The notes beneath the pieces are model-generated. The model was not told the origin of the DNA. It ran no database searches and was given only the letters and a program-made list of their open reading frames with translations. Position numbers and translations under genes: made by a program. From Amycolatopsis sp. EV170708-02-1 (GTDB lineage Bacteria > Actinomycetota > Actinomycetes > Mycobacteriales > Pseudonocardiaceae), in NCBI RefSeq assembly GCF_022479115.1, contig NZ_CP092497.1:4216001-4280000 (forward strand): a stretch of 64,000 bases of DNA, in the 5' to 3' direction. Shown here one piece after another: positions 8,795 to 16,587 of this stretch (position 1 is its first letter; each line of letters begins with the position of its first letter).

Positions 8795-8869
8795 GGCTTC
8801 CTCCTTCCCTGACCGTGGTGGTGATCCGGTGCCCAGCACCCAGGGCGGGCTGGACACCGGATCGGTGGC

Positions 8870-9010
8870 CTAGTTGTAGGCCCGTCGCTTGTCCTCCGAG
8901 CTGCCCTTGCCCTGCCCCAAGGTCACCGCCGACGCCTCACCGAGGCTGACCAGCAACACCGGCGCATCCGTCGGCTGATCCGCATCGGGCTGGTCGTTCA
9001 CGGTCTCCAT
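8870..9010 (-). CDS. Lasso peptide precursor, albusnodin-like (46 aa)
   Basis: Small ORF found by translating the minus strand upstream of the cyclase, preceded by GGGAGG. The leader is about 31 residues and ends LVSLGEASAVTLG, which lines up with the common LVEVGDFAELTLG leader end, including the essential Thr at position -2. The predicted core is GQGKGSSEDKRRAYN (15 residues): Gly1 can close on Glu8 (8-membered ring) or Asp9. It is very close to albusnodin, which I recall as GQGGGQSEDKRRAYNC, sharing the SEDKRRAYN segment with Lys10, but has Lys4 in the ring and lacks the terminal Cys. The leader also lacks the Tyr of the usual YxxP motif. Confidence 0.9.
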   Translation of the reverse strand: METVNDQPDADQPTDAPVLLVSLGEASAVTLGQGKGSSEDKRRAYN

Positions 9011-9145
9011 GCCTGCCCTCCCTTCCTTGCCTCACACGGCCTTCGCCGCACTCCGTTGTTCCTTGCACACCCCCGCTGGACGGCTGATGGCCGCGCCAGG
9101 GTGAACCAGCGGGGCCGTTCGGGAAAGACCCGCGGTAGTGGAATG

Positions 9146-9505
9146 TCAGGACGAGGTCGGCGTCGCTGACCGGAAGTGGTGCCGCCCCGTGGCTTTGCCG
9201 GTCGCGGCGGGGTATTCGGCGGCGTCGGTGATCAGGTGGCGGTGCGCGGTCCGCCAGACCGAACAGCCCGCTCGGCCGAGCAGCCGCCACGACGAGCAGG
9301 CGCGGCAGCGGCCGCGGCCGTCGGGTTCGTGCGCCTCCAGCAGTTCCCGCCACGCCCCGGTCATCTGGCTGATGACGGTGTCGGCCAGTGCCGACTTGGA
9401 CTCGTTGTCGGCCTTGTCCACGATCGTGTCGAGGTAGTCGAGGCGGCCGTAGACCGCTGTCCGCAAGGTGGAGTTCAGGACTTCATCCACGATCGGTTTC
9501 CTCAT
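9146..9505 (-). CDS. Conserved small protein upstream of the lasso genes, function unknown
   Basis: 119 residues, not recognised. The N-terminal two thirds look helical (DEVLNSTLRTAVYGRLDYL, then a DTVISQMTGAWRELLEAHE stretch), followed by a CRAC...C cluster (GRCRACSSWRLLGRAGC) that could bind a metal. The start at 9505 is the ATG that overlaps the end of the preceding frameshifted gene by 23 bp. The same strand and a 135-bp gap to the lasso precursor make co-transcription with the lasso genes possible. No lasso role is known for such a protein. Confidence 0.65.
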   Translation of the reverse strand: MRKPIVDEVLNSTLRTAVYGRLDYLDTIVDKADNESKSALADTVISQMTGAWRELLEAHEPDGRGRCRACSSWRLLGRAGCSVWRTAHRHLITDAAEYPAATGKATGRHHFRSATPTSS

Positions 9506-9802
9506 CTGTAATCGGACGGCCACGCCCGCGGGTCCGGCGAAGCGGGTGGTGGCCACAAGAGGGGTGCAGATCCAGCGGGACGACGTCGCCGACCCGCACC
9601 GGGGCGGTGTGCACGCGGTAGGCCGCGTCATCGAAGTACTCACACGCGGCCAGAGCCGGCCCACGCACGTCGGGCAGGCGTTCGGCTCGCCGGGCTCCGG
9701 CAGATGCCGGGTCAGGTCGTTGATGGCGTCGGCGGCGCGGTCGGCCGGACTGTCCGCCGCCACAACCAGCCCCTCCACCGGCCGGATATCTGTCCCCTCC
9801 AC
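9483..9802 (-). pseudogene. Small unknown protein, frameshifted in a CCC run
   Basis: About 106 residues if repaired. The first part (GTG at 9802) reads in one frame to ACPTCVG; the second part (PALAACEYFDDAAYRVHTAP and onward) continues in another. Adding one C to the run at 9660-9662 restores a continuous protein with a CPTC...C pattern and GDVVPLDLHP near the end. It starts 4 bp after the DUF4254 gene. Function unknown. It could be a real one-base deletion or an undercalled homopolymer. Confidence 0.5.
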
Positions 9803-9806
9803 CGGC

Positions 9807-10362
9807 TCACGCCATTCCGGCGGGGCCGGTCGGTGTCTGCAGCGTCGGAAGACGGCGCCGCCCCAGACGGAGATCCGTGACCAGGTCGTCGTAGGCGCGG
9901 CCCAGTTCGCCGAGCTGCGCCGAAGCGATCCGCACTTGCGGGTCCCTTGCATCGAGGTGGGCGTCGGCCAGGAGCTGTCCGCGCATCCAGACCGCCACCA
10001 TCCGATCGATAAGCTGCCCGAGCGACTCGGTGTGCAGCACCCCCGCGCGGCCTTCGGCGAGTTCGGTGGCGGCCCACCGGTCGACTCGGTCGATCAGTGC
10101 CGCACAGGCGGCATCGCGGGAACGCGCCGCCCGCGCGGCGGCGGCCACCATCGGATCGTCAGCCTGGGCATCGCTGACGAATCCGGTGAGCGCCGGCGCG
10201 CAACCGGTGCTCGGCGGCCAGCGCCGCCGCGGCCTCCAGCACGGGATGCCGGTAGCCGCCAGGCGGGACGGTGGTGAAGGCGCGGACCACAGCGGCCGCG
10301 CGCGGCGGAGCGGGCGCGATGCCCGCCGACGTGGCCATCGGGTCAGCGGCCGCGACGGTCAC
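9807..10362 (-). pseudogene. DUF4254-family protein, frameshifted
   Basis: DUF4254-like protein, about 184 residues if intact. The N-terminal frame (GTG at 10362, GTGA-coupled to the upstream gene) contains HPVLEAAAALAAEHRL. The C-terminal frame contains ALIDRVDRWAATEL, LHTESLGQLIDRM and LGELGRAYDDL, all family landmarks. The two frames meet around 10186-10198, where restoring a GC dinucleotide gives a continuous ...LRAGALTGF... reading. DUF4254 proteins have no established function. Either a young pseudogene or a sequence error. Confidence 0.6.
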
Positions 10363-10796
10363 GATCCCGAGCCGTTCGTCCTGGAGGTGGCCGGGACGGG
10401 ACGTCCGGTCATCTCCCACCTCGTGAAGTGGGCGACGATGCGATCCCACAGGCCCGGTTCGCCGACTTCGGCGACGTGCATCCGGACGCGGTGCGCGCGG
10501 TCGTCCCAGCAGGCCAGGACCCGCACGCCTGTCCGGGCTGGGGTGTCGAGGAACAGGTGCTCGTCGATGCGCCACTGGAGCGTGCGGCGCTGGTGCTCCA
10601 CGGTCGGCATGCCAGTGCGCACGATCGCGGCGGCGGCCTGGTGCTCGATGCCGGGCACGAAGCACGCGGTCACCAGCTGGGCGGTCACCAGCTCGGCGAT
10701 CAGGTCCGCGCGGTGGTCCATGCGGCGGGTCACCTGCGCGAGGGCGGTAGCGAGGCCGGACAGGGACCTCCTCGGCACGGTCAGGGGCATGGTCAT
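10359..10796 (-). CDS. Unknown 145-aa protein, first gene of the lasso-side operon
   Basis: 145 residues, not recognised. Contains a helical region (LATALAQVTRRMDHRADLI) and a later beta-rich part (QWRIDEHLFL, GVRVLACWDDRAHRVRM). No signal peptide or membrane segment. Starts at 10796 or at a second ATG two codons in. The stop overlaps the GTG of the DUF4254 gene. It is divergent from the XRE regulator at 11095, with a 298-bp intergenic region between them that carries a perfect palindrome. Confidence 0.65.
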   Translation of the reverse strand: MTMPLTVPRRSLSGLATALAQVTRRMDHRADLIAELVTAQLVTACFVPGIEHQAAAAIVRTGMPTVEHQRRTLQWRIDEHLFLDTPARTGVRVLACWDDRAHRVRMHVAEVGEPGLWDRIVAHFTRWEMTGRPVPATSRTNGSGS

Positions 10797-10998
10797 CGCG
10801 CGGATACTCCTTCGCTGGAGGTGGCAGCGGCCCCGGACTGGTCGGGGGTCAGCGCCGGGGCCGCTGCCGGTCGGATCGCCCCGGGATGGCGCTCGACGGC
10901 GTTGAGATCGCCGGAGCACCACCCTGAGACGGGTACGCACCGCCCAGGTACCGTGTTCGCAATCTGAGTGACATAGGTCATGATGACGACAGTACATC

Positions 10999-11010
10999 TG
11001 ACGATCGTCA
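10999..11010. promoter_or_regulatory. 12-bp perfect palindrome in a divergent promoter region
   Basis: TGACGATCGTCA is self-complementary and is flanked by ATCTG (10996-11000, overlapping it) and CAGAT (11014-11018), giving a wider dyad. It lies between the start of the 145-aa gene (10796, minus) and the XRE gene (11095, plus). A plausible operator for the XRE regulator; no experimental support. Confidence 0.4.
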
Positions 11011-11094
11011 AAACAGATACTCCGATCGGGTGCGCTCGCGCGTGCGAAAATTCGACGACCGCAAGGGCGCTACCAGGCAGAAGAGGAGCAGTGC

Positions 11095-11958
11095 GTGGCC
11101 ACGAACAGCCCGACCGCGCTGAGATGGTGGTTCGCCGTCGCGATGCGGCGCCTGCGCGAAGCCGCCGGGATCAGCCGCGAGGCCGCGGCCTCCGAGATCC
11201 AGGGCAGCGTCTCGGCGATCGCGCACATCGAGAACGGCCGCTCGCTCCCGAAACCCCTGGAGCTAAGGAGCTTGCTCGCGCTCTACGGGGTCGCCGGGCA
11301 GAACGAGAAATTCCAGGGCCTACGAGAGCGCGCCCGCAAGGGCAAGGACTGGTTCATCGGCTTCGACCAGCACGAAGTTCCCGCTGACTTCGGCCTGTTC
11401 CTCGGCATGGAATCCTCCGCCAGCCAGCTGGAGAGCTGGGACGCCCACGTCATCCCCGGCCTGCTGCAAACCCGCGCCTACGCTGAGGCGATCATCCGCG
11501 GCAACGACACAGAACTGCCCGACGACGAGGTCGCCAGCCGCGTGGAACTGCGCATGGCACGCCAGCGCATGGTCTTCGAAGAAGGCGAACGCCCGCTCGT
11601 CTGGCGGGTGATCGCCCAACCTGCACTGGACTGGCTCGTCGGTGGAGTCGAGGTTATGCGCGAGCAACTGGAACACCTCGCCGTCCTCGCCGCGCGTCCC
11701 GGGATCAAATTGCAGGTGCTGCCCACATCGATCGGCGCGCACACTGGTGTCGAAGGAACATTCACGATCCTGTCCGCGCCGCCGGAACTCGAGGACTACC
11801 CCGGCTGCGTATACGTGGAGACACTGGTCGAGCCCTACTACTACGAGGAGTTGACGAAGATCAGGGCCTACCGCAACGCCTTGGCCGAACTCCGAGTCAA
11901 GGCCAGCGAGCCGGAGAAGACACCGGCGCTGTTCCGTCAGCTAGCAAAGGAACTGTGA
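11095..11958 (+). CDS. XRE-family regulator with DUF5753 domain (Scr1/WhiJ type)
   Basis: 287 residues with an N-terminal XRE helix-turn-helix (REAAGISREAAASEIQGSV then AHIENGRS) and a C-terminal DUF5753 domain (AHVIPGLLQTRAYAEA, IAQPALDWLVGG, LQVLPTSIGAHTGVEGTF). This is the actinomycete-specific class of Scr1 and WhiJ, which work with small DUF397 partners in development and antibiotic control. GTG start preceded by AGAGGAG. It is coupled by GTGA to the DUF397 gene and divergent from the operon that runs into the lasso genes, so it is a candidate regulator of both. Confidence 0.9.
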   Translation: MATNSPTALRWWFAVAMRRLREAAGISREAAASEIQGSVSAIAHIENGRSLPKPLELRSLLALYGVAGQNEKFQGLRERARKGKDWFIGFDQHEVPADFGLFLGMESSASQLESWDAHVIPGLLQTRAYAEAIIRGNDTELPDDEVASRVELRMARQRMVFEEGERPLVWRVIAQPALDWLVGGVEVMREQLEHLAVLAARPGIKLQVLPTSIGAHTGVEGTFTILSAPPELEDYPGCVYVETLVEPYYYEELTKIRAYRNALAELRVKASEPEKTPALFRQLAKEL

Positions 11959-12185
11959 GCACCATGAACAACGAGGACGCCGTCGCCGCCCTCGCCGACG
12001 CGACCAATTGGCACAAATCCTCCTACAGCAAGGAAAACGGCTGCGTCGCGGTCGGGTCCGTTCCCGGCGTGATCGGGGTCCGCGACACCAAACTCGGTGC
12101 CGCCAGCCCGATCCTCGCGTTCGACCCCGCCGAATGGGCCGCGTTCATCCTAGGCGTAAAGGACGGCGAGTTCGACGAGCTGTAA
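11955..12185 (+). CDS. DUF397 domain protein
   Basis: 76 residues with the family pattern WHKSSYSKENGCVAVG near the start and a FDPAEWAAFILGVKDGEFD ending. DUF397 proteins are obligate neighbours of DUF5753/XRE regulators and are thought to antagonise or tune them. Begins with GTG overlapping the upstream stop; the ATG at 11964 is an alternative. A terminator hairpin follows 18 bp after the stop. Confidence 0.88.
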   Translation: MSTMNNEDAVAALADATNWHKSSYSKENGCVAVGSVPGVIGVRDTKLGAASPILAFDPAEWAAFILGVKDGEFDEL

Positions 12186-12203
12186 CTCAAGCCCGCGACC
12201 AAG

Positions 12204-12238
12204 GAATGCCCTGACCATCGTTGCTGGCCAGGGCATTC
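12204..12238 (+). terminator. Hairpin terminator after DUF397
   Basis: GAATGCCCTG and CAGGGCATTC form a 10-bp perfect stem around a 15-nt loop just after the DUF397 stop, followed by TCTCTCTG. The T-run is weak, as usual in high-GC genomes. Confidence 0.65.
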
Positions 12239-12958
12239 TCTCTGTTGAACCCAGCCGATCATGCCCCGCTCCCGCCGCTCGCTGCACATCTCCACGAGGC
12301 GCCGTTCACGTGATTGGGCTCGGCAGGCGGCAGTGCCAGCAGAATTCACGACCATGAGCGACGAGAACGAGCTCGGCAATCTCAGTCGCGAGGGCACCGC
12401 CCAGCTGGTCGTCACCAGCTTTTCACGCTGCTGCGGTGGCGGCGACCATCTCGCCGTGTGGCCACTGGCCACCCGCTCCAGCGGCTGTGCTGGGCGCAGT
12501 TCTGGATCCACGCCAACGAACATGCGATCGTCGGCACCGTCCCGCGCCGGCACCGGCCGAGACTGAGACCCGGCTGGCCCACGAGTTCGCCGAGGAGGTC
12601 CCGAGCCATCCGCTGTGGGAGCACTTCGCGTGGGTCTCCAAGCACAACCTGGCACTGCGCCGATCAAGGAATCGGGGCGGCAATGAAACCCGTCCAGTCA
12701 CAAACAAAGCGAGCACAGGCCGCCCAACTACGGGGCGCCGGTCAGCAGCGCTCGACACCATCGGTACACCCCGATCGGCGGGCGCGGCAGCCCGGGACCA
12801 ACTTCGAACAGCAGCTCGTCGCCGACGAGCACTGGCATCCCGTCCAGGCCGCGGTGCCCAGAAGGCAAGACTTCAATTCCCCAACCACGCGCGGCAAAGA
12901 AACTCCAAGTACATGAGGTATCGCCTCTCCTGAACGAGACACAGAAGGGCGCGAGGAG
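12239..12958. other. 720-bp region without an intact gene; possible degenerate ORF
   Basis: No convincing intact gene. From the ATG at 12355 a plus-strand reading begins MSDENELGNLSREGTAQLV. Protein-like stretches then continue in other frames, for example WAQFWIHANEHAIVGTVP and LAHEFAEEVPSHPLWEHF to about 12660. The succession suggests a short cytoplasmic protein gene broken by more than one frameshift. No family recognised. The remainder up to the MFS gene shows nothing recognisable. Confidence 0.35.
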
Positions 12959-14314
12959 TTAGAGGACCCGAGGCAGCAAGCCGGGTTTGGAACGAGACCC
13001 GTCAACCAAGCGGAGAGAACAGAGCATGAGGGCGGCGACGGCGGTCATCGCGATGGCGAGCACGCGAAGGTCCGGCGGGGAACCGGGGGAGCGGGGAGCG
13101 GTCGCCCCGACCACGCCGACGGCGAGGATGGCGCCGACGTAACGGGTCGACTGGAAGAGCCCGGCGACCACCCCGGACATCTGCTCCGGAGCCCGCTCGT
13201 ACATGAGGCGTTGCAGGCCGAGGTTGCACAGCCCGTACGGGATCCCGAGCACGATCCCGTCGAGCACGATCAGCCACGCCGGGGTCGACGGGCCGAACGT
13301 CGCGAGCGCGGACACCCCGACCGGCAGCAGGGCGCCGGCGAACAGCAGGGCCCGGCCGACGCCGAGCCTTCGCGTCACCGGTCCGCCGAGCACGGTCGCC
13401 ACCACGCTGGTCGCGGCGATCGGCATGACCAGCAGTCCGGCTTGCGCGGCGTCATACCCGAGCGTGGTCTGGAGCCAGGGCGGTAGACCGTAGAACGCGC
13501 CGTAATAGGCCAGGTTGAACAGCAGGAACGTGGCGAGTACTGCCACTAGCCCAGGTGTGGCGGCCAGTGCTCGGACGTCGACGAACGGCGTCGCCGCGCG
13601 CCGCTCCCACCACAGGAACCCGGTCGTCGCGACGGCGAACAGTGCCGCGGCGGGCCACGAGAAGCCGAGCATCAGATCCAGCAGGCCGACCACGGCCGCC
13701 GCGAACAGCAGCACCCCCGCCGGGTCCAGCGCGCGGATCGCCCCGCCGGTCCGCGGCCGCGGCTCGTCCGGCCCGATGGCTCGCCACGCCAGCAGCAGCG
13801 CCCCGAGCATCAGCGGCAGGTTCACCCAGAAGACGGCCTGCCATCCGGCCCAGGCGGTGAGCAGCCCGCCCAGTACCGGGCCGACCGCGCCCGCGGTGGT
13901 GTTCGCGGTGGCGACGGCCGCGAGCCGCGCGGTCCCGAGTTCCCCGGTGCCGCGGCGGATGACGAGAACCGCGCACGGGAACGCGGCGGCCACACCGGCG
14001 GCTTGGAGACCACGGCACAGGATGAGCGCCGGTACCGATCCGGCGGTGGCGGCCGCGGCCGAGGCGACCGCCGCCACCGTGAGCCCGGCGGTGAACAGCC
14101 GGCGCGGGCCGATCCGGTCCGCGACCCGGCCGAGCACCGGCTGGCAGACGCACGCGGTCAGGTAGAACACGGTGACCACCCAGGTCGCCGTGCCCAGCGG
14201 GAGGCCGAACTCCCGTCCGATCGGGGTCAGTGCGACCGCGACCATCGACGAGTTCAACGGTGCCAGCAGCGTCCCGGTGATCAGTGCGGCGAGTGCGAGC
14301 CCGGTCCGGGTCAT
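12959..14314 (-). CDS. MFS transporter, DHA2-like
   Basis: 451-residue membrane protein with about 12-14 hydrophobic helices. Motif A is in loop 2-3 (GRVADRIGPRRLF) and motif C-like glycines are in helix 5 (AGAVGPVLGGLL), the signature of drug:H+ antiporters. Its ATG overlaps the stop of the quinone oxidoreductase gene, so it is the last gene of the CoA-transferase operon. In a catabolic operon it could import the substrate or export a toxic intermediate; the motif C glycines favour export. Confidence 0.88.
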   Translation of the reverse strand: MTRTGLALAALITGTLLAPLNSSMVAVALTPIGREFGLPLGTATWVVTVFYLTACVCQPVLGRVADRIGPRRLFTAGLTVAAVASAAAATAGSVPALILCRGLQAAGVAAAFPCAVLVIRRGTGELGTARLAAVATANTTAGAVGPVLGGLLTAWAGWQAVFWVNLPLMLGALLLAWRAIGPDEPRPRTGGAIRALDPAGVLLFAAAVVGLLDLMLGFSWPAAALFAVATTGFLWWERRAATPFVDVRALAATPGLVAVLATFLLFNLAYYGAFYGLPPWLQTTLGYDAAQAGLLVMPIAATSVVATVLGGPVTRRLGVGRALLFAGALLPVGVSALATFGPSTPAWLIVLDGIVLGIPYGLCNLGLQRLMYERAPEQMSGVVAGLFQSTRYVGAILAVGVVGATAPRSPGSPPDLRVLAIAMTAVAALMLCSLRLVDGSRSKPGLLPRVL

Positions 14315-15279
14315 GCCGTCACGCGCAGCAGCAGTTTGCCTTCGACCTTGCCCGCCGCGAGGTCATCGAGCGCGCGCCGTCCCTCAGCGAGCGGCAGAAT
14401 GTCGTGCACACGGTGACGCAACCTGCCCGCGCCCGCCCATTCGAAGATCACGCGCAGGTTCGCCTCGTGGGCTTCGCGGGCCCGCCGGACGAACTCCCCG
14501 AAGAACACACCCACCACCGACGAGCCCTTGACGAGGGGGATGTTCAGGCCGAGTCGCGGGATGTCGCCGGACGCGAAACCGACCACGAGATACCGGCCCT
14601 CCCAGGCCACGGCACGTACTGCCGCCTCGCCCACCGCGCCGCCAACCGGGTCGAAGACCACATCCGCGCCACCGCCGGTCAAGTCCTTGATCGCCGTCTT
14701 GGCGTCGGTGTCACCGTAGGAGAACGCCTCGTGCGCGCCGTACCCGCGGGCCGAGTTCGCGCGGTCCACAGTGGACGCTCCGGCGATCACCCTCGCGCCT
14801 AAGAGGTTCCCGACATCGACAGCGGCGGAGCCGACACCGCCCGCCGCCCCGAGTACGGCGAGGGTCTCACCCGCTCGTAACCCCGCCCGCTGGACGAGGG
14901 CGTGGTACGCCGTCGAGTAGGCCACCAGGATCGCCGCCGCCTGACGGTCGGGGACGTGGTCCGGCAGAACGGTGACGCGGTCGGCTCGGACGACTACGGT
15001 CTCGCGCGCGCATCCGTATTCCTCGTTCCCGGTGACCCGGTCGCCGACTCCCACCGACCGCACACCCGCACCCACGGCCACCACGGTGCCCGCGTACTCG
15101 CTGCCGGGAGAGAACGGGGGTTCGGGCCGCACCACGTGTCTGCCCGCCACGATGAGCGTGTCGTGGAAGTTCAGCCCGATATGGCTCACCTCGACCACGA
15201 CCTCACCCGGTCCGGGACGCGGTGACGGCAGGTCGAGCAGTTCGAGCTCGCCGAGACGGGTGCAGACGAGCGCGCGCAT
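14311..15279 (-). CDS. Quinone oxidoreductase-like MDR-family dehydrogenase
   Basis: 322-residue NADPH-dependent medium-chain reductase (quinone oxidoreductase type). The N-terminal GroES-like domain has NFHDTLIVAGRH and FSPGSEYAGTVVAVG without catalytic zinc ligands. The Rossmann fold has LGAAGGVGSAAVDVGNLLG. Expected to reduce a quinone or an enoyl/acrylyl substrate. The ATG overlaps the CoA-transferase stop (TGATG) and the stop overlaps the MFS start, so the three form one operon. Its partner CoA-transferase suggests an enoyl-CoA or similar substrate. Confidence 0.85.
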   Translation of the reverse strand: MRALVCTRLGELELLDLPSPRPGPGEVVVEVSHIGLNFHDTLIVAGRHVVRPEPPFSPGSEYAGTVVAVGAGVRSVGVGDRVTGNEEYGCARETVVVRADRVTVLPDHVPDRQAAAILVAYSTAYHALVQRAGLRAGETLAVLGAAGGVGSAAVDVGNLLGARVIAGASTVDRANSARGYGAHEAFSYGDTDAKTAIKDLTGGGADVVFDPVGGAVGEAAVRAVAWEGRYLVVGFASGDIPRLGLNIPLVKGSSVVGVFFGEFVRRAREAHEANLRVIFEWAGAGRLRHRVHDILPLAEGRRALDDLAAGKVEGKLLLRVTA

Positions 15280-16460
15280 CAGTCCTCCCCGCCGAACACC
15301 ACGCCCGCGGCCCGCAAGCCGTCGATGTCGCCGGCGGAGAACCCGGCGGCCGCCAAAACCTCCGCGGTGTGCTCGCCGAGCCCGGCGGGGGCGGTGCGGA
15401 TGCCGGGAAGCTCGCCGTCGTACCGGACCGGATGCCGCAGGACCGTGGCCCGCTCACCGTCCACATCGAATTCCCCGAGCAGGCCCTCGGCCGCCACTTG
15501 AGGATCGGTGCGCACGTCGTCGTAGCCCGCGACCCGCTCGAACCAGAAACCCTTGGGGCCCAGTCGTTCCGCGACGTCGGCGTAGGTCATTCCGGCGAGC
15601 ACGCCCGCTACCGCCGAGGTGTACTCGTCGCGTTCGGAACGGCGGGCCTGCTGGTCGTAACCGGTGAGCACGGGCGAGCCGAGCGCGTCGCCGAGGTCGT
15701 CCATCGCCCCGTGCACCGCGATCACGATCGAGGCGTCCTTCAACCGGTAGACGCCGTATGGCGCGTCGATCGACCAGCACGCCAGCTCGGCCGGACGCCG
15801 CAGGTCTTCGGGTCCGCGATGGCCGGAGAAGTACAGCGCGAGTGATTCGGCCTGCAGGTCGAGGCCGGCGCCGAGCAGGCTCGACTCGACGCGGGTGCCC
15901 TTGCCGGTGGTGAGTTTGCGGGCGTAGGCGGCCAGCACCCCCATCGCGAGCAACGCGGCTCCGTGCTGGTCCACGACCGGGGTTCCGGCGGCGGTCGGCC
16001 GGTCGCCGGTGACGCCGACGAGTCCGGTCCGCGCCTGCACCAGCAGGTCGACGCCGGGCCGCCCGGCCATCGGGCCCCGCGAGCCCCAGCCGCTCGCGGA
16101 GGCGTAGATGATGTCCGGTTTGATCGCCCGGACCGCTTCGTACCCGAGGCCGAGCCGGTCCAGCGCGCCGTCCCGGTAGTTCTCCAGCAGTACGTCCGCC
16201 CGCTCGATCAGCGGGCGGAGCACGGCCGCCGCGTCCGGGTGCTTGAGATCGACGGCGATCGAGCGCTTGTTCCGGTTCACCGAAAGGAACGTGACACTGC
16301 GCCCGGCGAGGCGGATACCGCCGCTGCCGACCCTGCGCTCCCACGCACCGCCGGGCGGTTCGACGGTCACCACGTCGGCGCCGAGATCCGCGAGGTACTG
16401 CGCGGCGGCGGGTCCCTGGACGAAATGCGTGAAGCTCAGCAACGTCATCTCATCGAGCAT
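15279..16460 (-). CDS. Type III CoA-transferase (CaiB/BaiF family)
   Basis: 393 residues. Family III CoA-transferases move CoA between acids through an aspartyl thioester. The N-terminal LADLGADVVTVEPPGG and NRNKRSIAVDLKHPDA are hallmark stretches; the catalytic Asp is probably that of RPGVDLLVQARTGL. The start at 16460 is backed by GAGGAG five bases upstream. First gene of the operon with the oxidoreductase and MFS transporter. The divergent promoter region contains the GTTTCC-N7-GGAAAC motif also found before the ABC importer. CoA donor and acceptor unknown. Confidence 0.88.
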   Translation of the reverse strand: MLDEMTLLSFTHFVQGPAAAQYLADLGADVVTVEPPGGAWERRVGSGGIRLAGRSVTFLSVNRNKRSIAVDLKHPDAAAVLRPLIERADVLLENYRDGALDRLGLGYEAVRAIKPDIIYASASGWGSRGPMAGRPGVDLLVQARTGLVGVTGDRPTAAGTPVVDQHGAALLAMGVLAAYARKLTTGKGTRVESSLLGAGLDLQAESLALYFSGHRGPEDLRRPAELACWSIDAPYGVYRLKDASIVIAVHGAMDDLGDALGSPVLTGYDQQARRSERDEYTSAVAGVLAGMTYADVAERLGPKGFWFERVAGYDDVRTDPQVAAEGLLGEFDVDGERATVLRHPVRYDGELPGIRTAPAGLGEHTAEVLAAAGFSAGDIDGLRAAGVVFGGED

Positions 16461-16527
16461 GCGGTCTCCTCGCGGGGCTTTGGTTCCGTCCGACCCTAGG
16501 AACGTCCGCCGCCGATCCCTACGCATC

Positions 16528-16546
16528 GTTTCCGGTGAATGGAAAC
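16528..16546. promoter_or_regulatory. Candidate IclR operator, GTTTCC-N7-GGAAAC
   Basis: GTTTCCGGTGAATGGAAAC lies between the divergent CoA-transferase (16460, minus) and hydrolase (16588, plus) genes. Half-sites and spacing are the same as in the site at 24263-24281 before the ABC importer and IclR genes; the common pattern is GTTTYC-N7-GGAAAC. Two copies at two divergent promoters suggest one regulator, probably the IclR protein at 24359. Confidence 0.55.
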
Positions 16547-16587
16547 CGAGCCGGCCGCCGTGGGTGAGGTTCCGGCAAGGTCGTCCC

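Noticed and set aside
7394..8812. Long plus-strand frame of 472 codons opposite the lasso cyclase
   Set aside because: Glycine/arginine-rich antisense reading typical of GC-rich genes; the minus strand encodes the cyclase with a strong Shine-Dalgarno.
12959..14314. MFS transporter as the missing lasso exporter
   Set aside because: It is coupled to the quinone oxidoreductase and CoA-transferase genes and separated from the lasso genes by a divergent regulator pair and terminator.
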